Source: Elusimicrobiota bacterium
GTDB taxonomy: Bacteria > Elusimicrobiota > Elusimicrobia > UBA1565 > UBA9628
Direction: 5' to 3'
NCBI GenBank assembly: GCA_003151975.1
Contig: PLZD01000036.1
Coordinates: 52,531-116,530 of the forward strand
Length of the DNA stretch: 64,000 nucleotides
Part shown: positions 8,287 through 17,273 of the stretch, one piece after another
Numbering within the stretch: the first letter of the stretch is position 1
How the letters are laid out: the number at the start of each line of letters is the position of its first letter
Program-made: the position numbers and the translations under genes
The notes under the pieces: generated by a model
What the model was told of the DNA's origin: nothing
The model's input: the letters and a program-made list of their open reading frames with translations, nothing else
Databases searched by the model: none

Positions 8287-10631
8287 TTTCGCTTCTCCCA
8301 CGATCTCAGGAATGAGACGACGTCTCGGATTTGGTCCGCGTCGAGCCCCTTCTTGCCGCCCATTCCGTCGCCGAACGCGGGCATCGGCGTACCCGGACGC
8401 CCCATGGCGATCGTGGCCAGCAGGAAATTATCATCGGCCGCCTTCAGGAACTCTGGCGTGTTGAGCGAGGGGCCGAAGTCCCCGGGCTTGTCGCCGTGCT
8501 TTCCCTCTCCGGCGGCGCCGTGGCATCGAACGCAGTTCTGGCCGAACACCGTCCGCCCGGAAGCCACGCGCTCCGGCGCCCGGTCGACCTGCCGGCCGGT
8601 CTTGGGAGGCGCCTGCTCGAAGCCGCGCATGTAGGCGACGACGTTCTCGATGTCCTTCGCATCGAGTTGCGGCCCATCGCCGTTGAAGAACGACAACATC
8701 CCCGTCCCCTCGCGGCCCAAAACGATCGTGCCCGCCAGGAAGCCGTCGGAGGCAGCCTTCAAGAAGCCCGGGTTGCCCAGAGAGGGCCCCGCGCCTCCCT
8801 CGCCGTGCGCGCCGTGGCACTGCATGCAGCCGCCCTTGTTCTCGTACACTTCGCGTCCCACCGCCGTGTCCGCGAAGGGATCGCCGGGGCGCTTGAGCGA
8901 CTCCACTGGAGGATTGCTCTGGCTGCGGCGCAGATACGCGATGATATGGTCGATGTCCTGGGTTCCAAGCGGATCCGTCGCGCGATTAAAGAACCCCTTC
9001 ATCTCGGTGCCGTCCTTTCCGTAGGCCACCGTGCGCCAAATGAACTCGTCGGGAACCTGCGCGAGCAGCGCGGGATTGGCGATCTGCGTGCCGACGGCGC
9101 CCGCGCCCTGGGGTCCGTGACATTCGACGCATCTCTGCTGGAACAACAGCTCGCCGAACTCCGCGCGCCCGGAATGCTTATTCGTACCCAAGACCACCGC
9201 CGGCGACTTCTGCCAGGCGCGGACATAGGAAATGACATTGGCCAAATCATTCGCGCCGAGAGTCCGCCACGACGGCATGCCCGTCCCGGGGCGTCCCTGC
9301 GTGATGACGTTATAAAGGAAGCGATTGTCCGCCATGGAAAGGAAAGAATCCGAGTTCAAGCGGGAGCCGATGCCTCCCTCCCCTTGCGATCCATGACACG
9401 CGGCGCACTTGCCGTCGAAGATGGTCTTTCCCGCCTTGGGGTCGGCGGTCGCCGCGGCCGCGGCCACGTCCTCATAGGCAGGCGCCGACTTTTGCCAACT
9501 GCGGATGTAGGCGAGCAGAGCGCCGACGTCTTCCGCTTTGAGGTCGTATGACGCCGGCATGGCCGTGTGACCCCGGCCCAGCGAGATCGTGTCGCGCAGG
9601 AACTGGTCAGAGGCGATCGCGAGGAAGGACGGCGCGGAGAGCGAGTTGCCGATGCCGCCTTCGCCTTGCGGACCATGGCAGCCGACGCAGTGCGTCGTGA
9701 AGAGCGCCCGCCCCTTTTCGGCGTCGCTGCCGGCGCGGGCCACGCGGCCGCGTTCCGGCTCCGGTCCGGCCCACGAACGGATGTGCATGAGTATGCTTTG
9801 CAGCTGAGTCTTGGTCAGCACCGAGCGCCAAGCCGGCATCTGCGTCCCGGAACGGCCGTGATTGATGATATCCCAGTAATAGGCGTCGTCGGCGATGGCG
9901 AGCACCGATGGAGAATTCAACGTAGGTATTCCCGGATTCGGTCGGCGCCCTTCCTCGCCGTGGCAGGAGGCGCAGTTCGTCGCGAAGAGTTCCTTGCCGT
10001 AGGGCTCCGAAACGAGCGTGCGGCGCCGAGTGTCCTCGGGGATGACGGCTTCGGGACCAAGACGCGCGATCTCGTCGCGCTGGAGGTCGCGCAGATAATG
10101 GATGATCTTCCAGCGGTCGTCTTGGGGCAGCTGCGAGGCATGCGACGGCATGAGATTGCGGCCGTAAGTGATGATGTGGAACAGCGTGCCGTCGGGCAGA
10201 TCGTAAGTCGACTTGGAAGCCACGGGGAACGAAAATTGGGGAAACGCCTTGGCGACCGCGCCGTCGCCCAGCCCCTTGAAGCCATGGCAATGCGAGCAAT
10301 ATCTTTCGAAGGCCTGCTTGCCGCGCGCCGTCACCTCGAAGCTGGGCGGGAACGGATTCTTAAGCTCCTTGCCGGCCCGCTCGCGCTCCTCGGGGGTGTT
10401 TCCATAATGAAGCGGCTGAGCGTCGCGCGAGAGCGTTCCGGGCGGAGGGACTTGCTGGGTCTCTCCGTTCCGAAAGATCGGGTTCTCTCCTTGGCTGACG
10501 TAGGCGGGAGTGCGCACCATGTCCGAGAACAGCCGTATGTGCGGCTCGTTGAGATCCCGGCGCGTCGCGATGAGCAGGACCGCGACCGCCGCCGCGACGA
10601 GCAGACCAGGAAGAGCCCAGGAGCGCTTCAC
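8283..10631 (-). CDS. actE: ActE-like cytochrome c with seven heme domains
   Basis: A 782-residue protein. Residues 1-200 match an ordinary ActE: a membrane anchor at about 5-22, the segment 'FSDMVRTPAYVSQ' and a CSHCHG heme motif near 112. Six further class I cytochrome c domains follow, each about 95-100 residues, with motifs CASCHG, CVGCHG, CAACHG, CVECHG, CMQCHG and CVRCHG near residues 220, 315, 409, 501, 602 and 700. Each domain ends in a 'YLR'- or 'YIRSW'-type helix. ActE is normally a monoheme cytochrome of about 200 residues, so this is a large tandem expansion that could act as a heme wire leaving ACIII. The gene is 4-base coupled to both actD and actF. The domains are similar but not identical, pointing to old duplications. 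Confidence 0.92.
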   Translation of the reverse strand: MKRSWALPGLLVAAAVAVLLIATRRDLNEPHIRLFSDMVRTPAYVSQGENPIFRNGETQQVPPPGTLSRDAQPLHYGNTPEERERAGKELKNPFPPSFEVTARGKQAFERYCSHCHGFKGLGDGAVAKAFPQFSFPVASKSTYDLPDGTLFHIITYGRNLMPSHASQLPQDDRWKIIHYLRDLQRDEIARLGPEAVIPEDTRRRTLVSEPYGKELFATNCASCHGEEGRRPNPGIPTLNSPSVLAIADDAYYWDIINHGRSGTQMPAWRSVLTKTQLQSILMHIRSWAGPEPERGRVARAGSDAEKGRALFTTHCVGCHGPQGEGGIGNSLSAPSFLAIASDQFLRDTISLGRGHTAMPASYDLKAEDVGALLAYIRSWQKSAPAYEDVAAAAATADPKAGKTIFDGKCAACHGSQGEGGIGSRLNSDSFLSMADNRFLYNVITQGRPGTGMPSWRTLGANDLANVISYVRAWQKSPAVVLGTNKHSGRAEFGELLFQQRCVECHGPQGAGAVGTQIANPALLAQVPDEFIWRTVAYGKDGTEMKGFFNRATDPLGTQDIDHIIAYLRRSQSNPPVESLKRPGDPFADTAVGREVYENKGGCMQCHGAHGEGGAGPSLGNPGFLKAASDGFLAGTIVLGREGTGMLSFFNGDGPQLDAKDIENVVAYMRGFEQAPPKTGRQVDRAPERVASGRTVFGQNCVRCHGAAGEGKHGDKPGDFGPSLNTPEFLKAADDNFLLATIAMGRPGTPMPAFGDGMGGKKGLDADQIRDVVSFLRSWEKRK

Positions 10632-11155
10632 GATTGGGCCTCGACCTCGCGAATTTCCACGGCGCCGTGCTCCTTGAGGAATCGCCCCATCGTCTCGGCG
10701 CCTGCCCCCTCGCCATGCAGGCGCATCGTCAAGACGAAACGATCATCGATGCCTCTGAGGTCTGGCAGGGCGGGTTTCTTCATCGGTGACATCCGCCTGA
10801 GCGCCAGGAACGACGCGACGGTCCCGAGGCTGGCGAAGAGGACGGTCAGCTCGAATGCCACGGGAATCAACGCGGGAGAGGCGTTGAAAGATTTGCCTCC
10901 GATGTTCATGGGCCAGTCGTACAGCGAGACCCAATACTGGAACGCCAAAGTCAAAAGCAGTCCCGCGGTTCCGAACCTGAAGCAATATTTCGGCAGAGGA
11001 GAAGGAGCGAGACCCAGGGCGTGGTCCATGCCGTGGACTGGATAGGGCGTGAATGCGTCTTGGACGGGATATCCGGCGCGGCGCGCCGCATTCGCTGCGG
11101 CGAGGATATTCTCCTCCGAGTCGAAGACGCCGGCGATCAGTCTATGCTGCGTCAT
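10628..11155 (-). CDS. actD: alternative complex III subunit ActD (DUF3341)
   Basis: A 175-residue protein with an N-terminal alpha/beta part ('[24 protein letters not shown]', residues 6-29 in outline), two transmembrane helices ('[15 protein letters not shown]' and '[18 protein letters not shown]') and a C-terminal 'DDRFVLTMR' domain. This is the standard ActD layout. ActD carries no cofactor and stabilises ACIII in the membrane. The gene overlaps actC by 14 bases and actE by 4. Confidence 0.9.
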   Translation of the reverse strand: MTQHRLIAGVFDSEENILAAANAARRAGYPVQDAFTPYPVHGMDHALGLAPSPLPKYCFRFGTAGLLLTLAFQYWVSLYDWPMNIGGKSFNASPALIPVAFELTVLFASLGTVASFLALRRMSPMKKPALPDLRGIDDRFVLTMRLHGEGAGAETMGRFLKEHGAVEIREVEAQS

Positions 11156-12530
11156 GGTCCCCCCCGGCGTGCTTGGGATTTCGGCCGTAGCTGAGCACGC
11201 CCTTGACCTCGCTGGCGGCGATCATCGGAAGGAACCGGCAGAACAGAAGGAACAGCGTGAAGAACAATCCAAAACTGCCGATGAGCGTCGCTATCTCGAT
11301 GCGGGTCGGGTGATACATGGTCCAGCTCGATGGAAGATAATCCCGATGCAGCGAGATCGTGATGATGACGAACCGCTCGAGCCACATGCCGATGTTGACG
11401 AAGATGGAGATGATGAACACGGCCCAAGGCGTCGTGCGCACGCGTTGGGACCACAGCGCCTGCGGAACGACCATGTTGCTGAAAAGCATCATGAAATAGA
11501 AGTGGTTGTAGGGCCCAAGGAACCTATTGAGGGCCGCGAAGCGCTCGTAAGGATTGAAGCTGTACCACGCCATGAACCACTCCGTGCTGTAGGCCAGCGA
11601 GACGATCATCGACGTCAGCAAGGTGATCTTGCACATGGCGTCGATATGGCGCACGGTGATGTAGTTTTCCAACGCCATGACTTTGCGCGCGATGATCATG
11701 AGGCTGAGCACCATGGCGAAGCCGGAAAAAATGGCGCCGCAGACGAAGTACGGCGGGAAGATCGTCGAATGCCAGCCCGGAACGACGGAGGTCGAGAAGT
11801 CGAAGCTGACGATGGTGTGCACGGAGAACACCAACGGAGTCGCGAGGCCTGCCAGAAGCAAATAGAGAATCTCGTAATGCATCCAGGTGCGGTGAGAGCC
11901 GTCCCAGCCGAGGCTCAGGCGGGAGAACAGCTCCTTGCGCCAGCCGTTGGCACGGCGAGCCACCAGCGCCAAGTCCGGCAGGAGACCCATGTACCAAAAG
12001 ACCGACGAGACGGTGAAATACGTGCTGATCGCGAACACGTCCCAGAGCAGGGGAGAGCGGAAGTTGACCCACAGGGGACCCATCGGATTGGGATACGGCA
12101 GCACCCAATACGCCAGCCAAGGGCGACCCATGTGGATGATGGGAAACAGCCCCGCGCACATGACGGCAAAGATCGTCATGGCCTCGGCCGAACGGTTGAT
12201 GGAGGTGCGCCAGCGCTGGCGGAAAAGAAACAGGATCGCCGAGATCAAAGTTCCGGCGTGGCCGATGCCGACCCAGAATACGAAGTTGGTGATGTCCCAG
12301 GACCAGCCGACAGTCTTATTGAGGCCCCAAGTTCCGATGCCCGTCCAAATTTGGTCGGTGACGGCGACCGCGCCGATCAGCAGGGCCGTGGACGAGGCGG
12401 CCAGGGCGTAATACCAAGCCTTGGTCGGAGCGCGCTCGAGCGGCGCGCAGACGTCCTCGCTGACATCGGAATTGGTCTTATTCCCGTCGATCCAGGGGAT
12501 TCTCAAGGCGGACCAGTGCGCCGTGGACAT
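11142..12530 (-). CDS. actC: alternative complex III membrane subunit ActC (NrfD-like)
   Basis: A 462-residue polytopic membrane protein with about ten helices. ActC/NrfD signatures include '[16 protein letters not shown]', '[14 protein letters not shown]', '[14 protein letters not shown]' and '[13 protein letters not shown]'. ActC is the main quinol-binding subunit of ACIII and docks the iron-sulfur protein ActB. The ATG at 12530 was chosen because it follows GGAGAG within the actB end and starts at the conserved N-terminus; the open frame continues upstream only as an overlap with actB. Confidence 0.93.
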   Translation of the reverse strand: MSTAHWSALRIPWIDGNKTNSDVSEDVCAPLERAPTKAWYYALAASSTALLIGAVAVTDQIWTGIGTWGLNKTVGWSWDITNFVFWVGIGHAGTLISAILFLFRQRWRTSINRSAEAMTIFAVMCAGLFPIIHMGRPWLAYWVLPYPNPMGPLWVNFRSPLLWDVFAISTYFTVSSVFWYMGLLPDLALVARRANGWRKELFSRLSLGWDGSHRTWMHYEILYLLLAGLATPLVFSVHTIVSFDFSTSVVPGWHSTIFPPYFVCGAIFSGFAMVLSLMIIARKVMALENYITVRHIDAMCKITLLTSMIVSLAYSTEWFMAWYSFNPYERFAALNRFLGPYNHFYFMMLFSNMVVPQALWSQRVRTTPWAVFIISIFVNIGMWLERFVIITISLHRDYLPSSWTMYHPTRIEIATLIGSFGLFFTLFLLFCRFLPMIAASEVKGVLSYGRNPKHAGGDHDAA

Positions 12531-12532
12531 GA

Positions 12533-15439
12533 TCAGGCTCTCCTGTTGCGCACTTTGGGTTGATAGAACACGGAGGGTCCGACGCCTATCTCGGCCAGGA
12601 CGCGGTAGCTGTGATTTTCCTTGGCGAGCTTGGCCACGCGGCTCTCCGGATCGTTGAGATCGCCGAAGACGATGGCGTCCGCCGGACAGCTCTGCGCGCA
12701 AGCCGGGACGAGCTCGCCGTCTTTGAGCGCCCGCTTCTCGGCGTCGGCGCCGAATTTCGCCGAATAAATGCGCTGCGTGCAGAAGGTGCACTTCTCCATG
12801 ACCCCGCGCGTGCGCACGGTGACATCCGGATTGAGCGCCATGTTCTGAAGCTCATCTTGATGCGCGTAATCGAACCAATTGAACCGGCGCACCTTGTACG
12901 GGCAATTATTGGCGCAGTAGCGCGTCCCGACGCAGCGGTTGTAGACCTGCATGTTCAGGCCTTCGTTCGAGTGAAGCGTGGCCAAAACGGGACAGACGGT
13001 CTCGCACGGGGCATTGTCGCAGTGCTGGCAGAGCATCGGCTGGAAGGCGACGTCGGCGCCGACCGCCGCTTTTGATTCGTCGACGTAGCGATCGATGCGA
13101 ATCCAATGCATCTCGCGTCCCTTGCGCACCTCGGCTTTTCCCACGACCGGGATGTTGTTCTCGGCCTGACAGGCGATCACGCAAGAGGAACACCCCGTGC
13201 AGGACGTCAGATTTATCGCCATGCCCCACTTGTGACCCGGATACTGGTGCCGCGGCCACAGCCCGTTTTCGTCGGCCGCCTCTTTGGCGGCGTCCGTCTC
13301 CCGGGAGTCCTTCAAATACTCCGGCAGCGTCGTTTCCTTTAATAGCTCCCGCTTTTGGTCGGTGAAAGGCACGGTCTGCGAATCGAAGATCTGCGTCTTG
13401 GCCAATACGACCGAGCCGCCCGCGGCGGCGACCGCGACCCAAGCAGACCCGGCCAGCGGATAGGCATCCGCTCCCCCGCCGTCCTCGCGATCGATCGGCA
13501 GAAGCTTCACCGTCGGAAAATTGGCGGCGACCGGCCCCGCCTCCGCGCGTCCGTAGCCCAAGGCGACGGCGACGACGCCGGCAGCCTGCCCTGGCTGCAC
13601 ATAGGCCGGCAGCTCCAGGCTCTTGCCGCCAGCGGAAAGCTTCACCATGCTCCCTTCGGAGATCCCCAAGCGCTGCGCATCCGCCTGCGCGAAGCTGGCC
13701 ACGTTCCCCCAACTCACCTTGCTCACGGGGTCGGGCAGCTCCTGCAGCCACGGGTTGTTGGCTTGCCGGCCGTCCCCCAAAGCCACGGATGGATAGGGGA
13801 CGAACTCGAAGCCGTCTCCGGTGGACCGGCGCGCGGACTTGAGCCGCGCAAGCTCCCCCGTCTGGAATGCGGCGGCGGGAGCGGCGGCGGCTGCGATGGA
13901 GACGGCGCCGCGCCGCAGAGCCTCGTCCCAAAAAGCGGTGAAGGCGTGAACTTCTTTCTGGCGCGGGAACACATCGGTCCGCCAATGCTCTTTGACGAAG
14001 TCGTAAGCGGAGCCTGGCTGTCCCGCCCAGGCGAGCAGGCTCTCGAGCGCGGGACGCGTGTCAAAGAGCGGCGACAAGAGCGGCTGGAAAAGACTGACGA
14101 CCCCTGAGACCGGCTCAGCGTCGCCCCATGACTCCAAGGCGTGCGGCGTCGCGCAGACGATCCGAGCCAGCGCCGCCGTCTCGTCGCGGCGCTGCGCCAA
14201 GGCGACCGTCAGAGCGGCCTTGCCCATCGCGGCGGCGAACTCCTTGCCGCGCGGCTGATCCTGGGCCGGGTTGGCCTCAAGAACGATCAGCGCTCCGACC
14301 TCGCCGCGCTCAAGCTCGGCGATCAGGCCGTCCAAGGCTCCGGCGGGGCCTTGCTTTTGCATCGAGGGATGCGCGATGTCGATGGTCTCGCCATAGTTGC
14401 CCAACATCTCGTTGATCCAGTTGACGACGACCTGGACAGCGACGTCCGAGGAGCCGCTGATCACCAGACTGCGCTTGCGTGATCCGAGGAGCCTTTCCGC
14501 CGTTTCGAGGAGCAGCGCCTTGTCGACGGTCGAGGGCGGCGCGTCGGGAAGAGGGCCCGTCCAGGACACTTTCCCCGCTATCAGCTTGCCGAGCGCGACC
14601 GCGGCGGCCAGCTCCTCCGAAGGCCGAAGAGGGACGCGCAAATCGGCGTTGGCGCCCGTCACCGACATCCGCGGCTCGAACTGGGCGTGCCAGGACATTA
14701 TCTCGCCGGGCTTCCGGTTGGCCGCCCAGGACTTGGTGAACTCGACCGGTGAAATCCAGCTGCCCAGGAAATCGGCGTCGAAGCTCACGATGGCGCGGGC
14801 GCGCTCGACGCGGTAATGCGGCACGACGGCCCGCCCATGCGTCGACCGGTGGGCCTCGAGAATGGCCGAACTCGAAATCGGATCATAGACCACGTGCTTG
14901 GCGGTCGGGTATTTCTTAAGGAACTTGGCGAGCGCTGCGTTTAGAGACGGGCTCGGCAAGCTCCGGGACACGATGCGAATGGCTTTTCCTTTCCGCGCGG
15001 CCGAGTCCAGCCCCTTGACCACGGCGTCATCCACGGCCTTCCAGGACGCGGGTGCGCTTCCCTCCATCGGCTGCTTGAGGCGCTGGTTATCGTAAAGATC
15101 GAGCACGGTGGCCTGGCCGCGCGCGCAAAGACCGCCGCGCGTCAAAGGGTGATCGGGATTGCCTTCCATCTTGATCGGCCGGCCGTCGCGGCTCTTGACG
15201 ATGACGCCGCAGGACGCCTCGCAGCCTCCGCAGGTCGACGCATACCAGCGGCTGACTCCCGGCACCGCGCCCTCGGGCTGATCGATAAGGGGGATGATCT
15301 TTTCCTTCGGCGGCCGGAGGCCGCAGCCCGAAGCGGCCAGGGCCGCGAAGCTCGCGCCCAGTGCTTTTAGGAAATCGCCGCGAGTCAGGCCGTCGGCCTT
15401 GTCTTGCTCCTCGAATTTCAGGCGCTCTTCCTCTGTCAT
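12533..15439 (-). CDS. actB: alternative complex III iron-sulfur subunit ActB
   Basis: A 968-residue fusion, usual for ActB. The N-terminal part has an export-like leader ([12 protein letters not shown], then 'AASGC') and a molybdopterin-oxidoreductase-like domain (residues about 50-700; 'CGGCEASC', '[17 protein letters not shown]') that in known ACIII lacks the molybdenum cofactor. The C-terminal part is a four-cluster ferredoxin domain: [35 protein letters not shown] and CTFCTQR with CAQSC. It carries electrons from the quinol site toward the heme subunits. The ATG at 15439 follows the actA stop by 10 bases. Confidence 0.93.
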   Translation of the reverse strand: MTEEERLKFEEQDKADGLTRGDFLKALGASFAALAASGCGLRPPKEKIIPLIDQPEGAVPGVSRWYASTCGGCEASCGVIVKSRDGRPIKMEGNPDHPLTRGGLCARGQATVLDLYDNQRLKQPMEGSAPASWKAVDDAVVKGLDSAARKGKAIRIVSRSLPSPSLNAALAKFLKKYPTAKHVVYDPISSSAILEAHRSTHGRAVVPHYRVERARAIVSFDADFLGSWISPVEFTKSWAANRKPGEIMSWHAQFEPRMSVTGANADLRVPLRPSEELAAAVALGKLIAGKVSWTGPLPDAPPSTVDKALLLETAERLLGSRKRSLVISGSSDVAVQVVVNWINEMLGNYGETIDIAHPSMQKQGPAGALDGLIAELERGEVGALIVLEANPAQDQPRGKEFAAAMGKAALTVALAQRRDETAALARIVCATPHALESWGDAEPVSGVVSLFQPLLSPLFDTRPALESLLAWAGQPGSAYDFVKEHWRTDVFPRQKEVHAFTAFWDEALRRGAVSIAAAAAPAAAFQTGELARLKSARRSTGDGFEFVPYPSVALGDGRQANNPWLQELPDPVSKVSWGNVASFAQADAQRLGISEGSMVKLSAGGKSLELPAYVQPGQAAGVVAVALGYGRAEAGPVAANFPTVKLLPIDREDGGGADAYPLAGSAWVAVAAAGGSVVLAKTQIFDSQTVPFTDQKRELLKETTLPEYLKDSRETDAAKEAADENGLWPRHQYPGHKWGMAINLTSCTGCSSCVIACQAENNIPVVGKAEVRKGREMHWIRIDRYVDESKAAVGADVAFQPMLCQHCDNAPCETVCPVLATLHSNEGLNMQVYNRCVGTRYCANNCPYKVRRFNWFDYAHQDELQNMALNPDVTVRTRGVMEKCTFCTQRIYSAKFGADAEKRALKDGELVPACAQSCPADAIVFGDLNDPESRVAKLAKENHSYRVLAEIGVGPSVFYQPKVRNRRA

Positions 15440-15449
15440 AGTATTCCCT

Positions 15450-16535
15450 TTACCAATGGCACGCCGCGCAATCCAGCGGACCGAGCGCGCGTCTCCAATG
15501 CGTCGGCGCCGATTGCGGCGGTTCCCGGTGGCAGGAGATGCACCAGCCCATCGACAAAGAGCTGGCTTGGCGCATGCGCTCCATGGTCTGGACCGGTCCG
15601 TGGCATTCCTGGCACTGGATATTGTTGGCGATGTGCGCGCGATGGCTAAAGTGAACATACGCCGGCAGATGGTGGATGCGCGTCCATTCAATGGATTTCG
15701 AGGAGGGCTTCCCTCTCGATTCCCAGGCCGCGACTAGGCGCGCGATCTCGGGAGAGGGCTCCTTTTGGCCCGCGCGCGATCGCACGGCGATGTGGCAATT
15801 CATGCAAACGTTGAGGGCCGGCACGCCGGCCGAGTCGCTGCGCTCCGCGCTCGAATGGCAATAAAAGCAGGAGATGCCGAGCTTGCCCGCGTGAAGCGCG
15901 TGGGAGTACGCGATCGGCTGAACGGGCTGATAGCCCTGCTGGCTTCCCAATAATTGATAGTAGCGCCGTCCGCCGAACGTCCAGTAGGCCGTGGCCAGAA
16001 CCGCCACGAGCAGCAGGCCGGCGCCGGCGCGCGAACCGGACTGCCAAGCGAAGGCCGTCGCGCCGCAGATCAGCAGGAGCAGGGCCAGCCCCGGCATGGA
16101 GACGCCCCTGCCCTCGTCGGGCATTCTCACCTTCATGAACAACGGCTCATCCGCGGGGACGGCCTCCTCGCGGCGGGCCGACGGCGGAGCGCCGGAGGCC
16201 GCCTTGAGAAATTCAAGCAAGCCCTCGGCTTCGGCGCGCGTCAGATGCGTGTTCTCCATGCGCACGCCGTGATTTTCCTCGAGCAGTTTCTTGGCCGCGG
16301 CGTCCTTCTGCAGGTAGGAATCCGGATCCATCATGAAGCCGACGATCCATTCCTTGTCGTGACGACCGGCCACGCCCGCCAGGTCCGGGCCCACTCGCTG
16401 TCCGCCTCCGATGGAGTGGCACTTAGAGCACTTCTGCATGAAGAGCGCGGCATGCTTCTGGAACTCAGATGGGGCCGGCGCGGCCCAAGCGCTCGCGCCG
16501 AGAAACAACACCGCCAGCATCGCAGCCGTTCTCAT
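15450..16535 (-). CDS. actA: alternative complex III heme subunit ActA with extra N-terminal cytochrome domain
   Basis: A 361-residue protein with signal peptide 'LGASAWA', then a class I cytochrome c domain (CSKCH, residues about 30-120). Two hydrophobic segments follow (around 145-180), then the canonical pentaheme ActA region with CFYCH, CMNCH, CQECH, CISCH and CAACH. ActA normally carries five hemes; here the N-terminal domain makes six. It receives electrons from ActB and passes them to ActE or soluble cytochromes. The ATG at 16535 gives the signal peptide directly and lies 8 bases downstream of the preceding small gene. Confidence 0.9.
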   Translation of the reverse strand: MRTAAMLAVLFLGASAWAAPAPSEFQKHAALFMQKCSKCHSIGGGQRVGPDLAGVAGRHDKEWIVGFMMDPDSYLQKDAAAKKLLEENHGVRMENTHLTRAEAEGLLEFLKAASGAPPSARREEAVPADEPLFMKVRMPDEGRGVSMPGLALLLLICGATAFAWQSGSRAGAGLLLVAVLATAYWTFGGRRYYQLLGSQQGYQPVQPIAYSHALHAGKLGISCFYCHSSAERSDSAGVPALNVCMNCHIAVRSRAGQKEPSPEIARLVAAWESRGKPSSKSIEWTRIHHLPAYVHFSHRAHIANNIQCQECHGPVQTMERMRQASSLSMGWCISCHREPPQSAPTHWRRALGPLDCAACHW

Positions 16536-16542
16536 CCCTGAC

Positions 16543-16785
16543 TCACGCCTTGTCCTCGGGCTTTCGGACGAGCGGTGTGAAGATGCCGTCGATCGGGCCA
16601 CCGCCGGGACGACGCGCGGCGTCGTTTGGCCGAGGAGCCTCGGTCATGCCGAGCATCGAGGCCGCCGCCGCCGTGCCTCTGCCGATCAGCATCCGGAGCG
16701 CTCCGGCGGAGGAGCCCAAGATCGCGGCGAGAAACGCCCGCCGCGTCACCGTGGCCGCCGCCTGCCGATCTCTGCGCTCATCCAT
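16543..16785 (-). CDS. small Tat-leader protein, possible Rieske remnant
   Basis: An 80-residue product with a twin-arginine motif (TRRAFLAAILG, residues 15-25) and a hydrophobic stretch of Ala and Leu, followed by a Pro/Gly-rich tail without cysteine pairs or other motifs. Its leader resembles that of the Rieske protein at 1897-2406. It also occupies the same place in the operon, directly after the paralogous monoheme cytochrome. It may be a degraded Rieske gene, or a genuine small membrane-anchored accessory of ACIII. Function unknown. Confidence 0.6.
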   Translation of the reverse strand: MDERRDRQAAATVTRRAFLAAILGSSAGALRMLIGRGTAAAASMLGMTEAPRPNDAARRPGGGPIDGIFTPLVRKPEDKA

Positions 16786-16804
16786 GCGATGCTCAGGAAC
16801 CGCT

Positions 16805-17188
16805 CTACTTCTTGTCGCCCGCGGGCGCAGCGCCCTTGGTCGCGTCGGTCTTGGCCGGGGCCAGCGTGTGGACGTAGGCGAGGATGGCGGCGATCTCGGA
16901 GTCCTTGAGCTTGTCCTTCCAGGGCTTCATGTTCGTGCCGCGGCCCTCGAGAACCACCTTGGTGAGGTCCGCGTCGCTAAACTGCGACGTAGCATCCACC
17001 AAATTCATCCTGCTCTGATCCACCTTGAAGGTCTTGGCCATGTTCGGGTTGCCCTTGGCATCCTTCGCGTGGCACATCGCGCATTTCGCGCCGAATAGAG
17101 CCTTGCCGTCAATGTCCGCCGGCTTGGCGGCCGGAGCATCGGCGGCGAACGACAGTGAAGCGAGCAGCAGCGTCATCATTGCGATCAT
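16805..17188 (-). CDS. small periplasmic monoheme cytochrome c (ACIII module)
   Basis: A 127-residue class I cytochrome c: short signal peptide ('LASLSFAAD'), one CAMCH motif near residue 36, distal Met in 'TNMKPW', and a low-complexity Ala/Lys tail. It is a paralogue of the cytochrome at 2415-2765. A strong ribosome site (GGGAGGA, 6 bases before the ATG) and a sigma-54-like promoter precede it, so it probably opens the ACIII transcript. Likely electron carrier between ACIII and the outer-membrane conduit or a terminal oxidase encoded elsewhere. Confidence 0.9.
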   Translation of the reverse strand: MIAMMTLLLASLSFAADAPAAKPADIDGKALFGAKCAMCHAKDAKGNPNMAKTFKVDQSRMNLVDATSQFSDADLTKVVLEGRGTNMKPWKDKLKDSEIAAILAYVHTLAPAKTDATKGAAPAGDKK

Positions 17189-17241
17189 GTTTTCCTCCCG
17201 TAATTTCCCTTTGTCATCCTCGCCATGCGATAGATTCCATA

Positions 17242-17257
17242 AGCAACGAAACAGCCA
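17242..17257 (-). promoter_or_regulatory. sigma-54 -24/-12 promoter of the ACIII operon
   Basis: The minus strand reads TGGCTGTTTCGTTGCT, GG-N10-GC with TTGCT at -12. It lies between the MtrB-like gene and the monoheme cytochrome gene, 53 bases before the latter's ATG at 17188. Confidence 0.7.
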
Positions 17258-17273
17258 GGGTTCTCTGCGTCCG

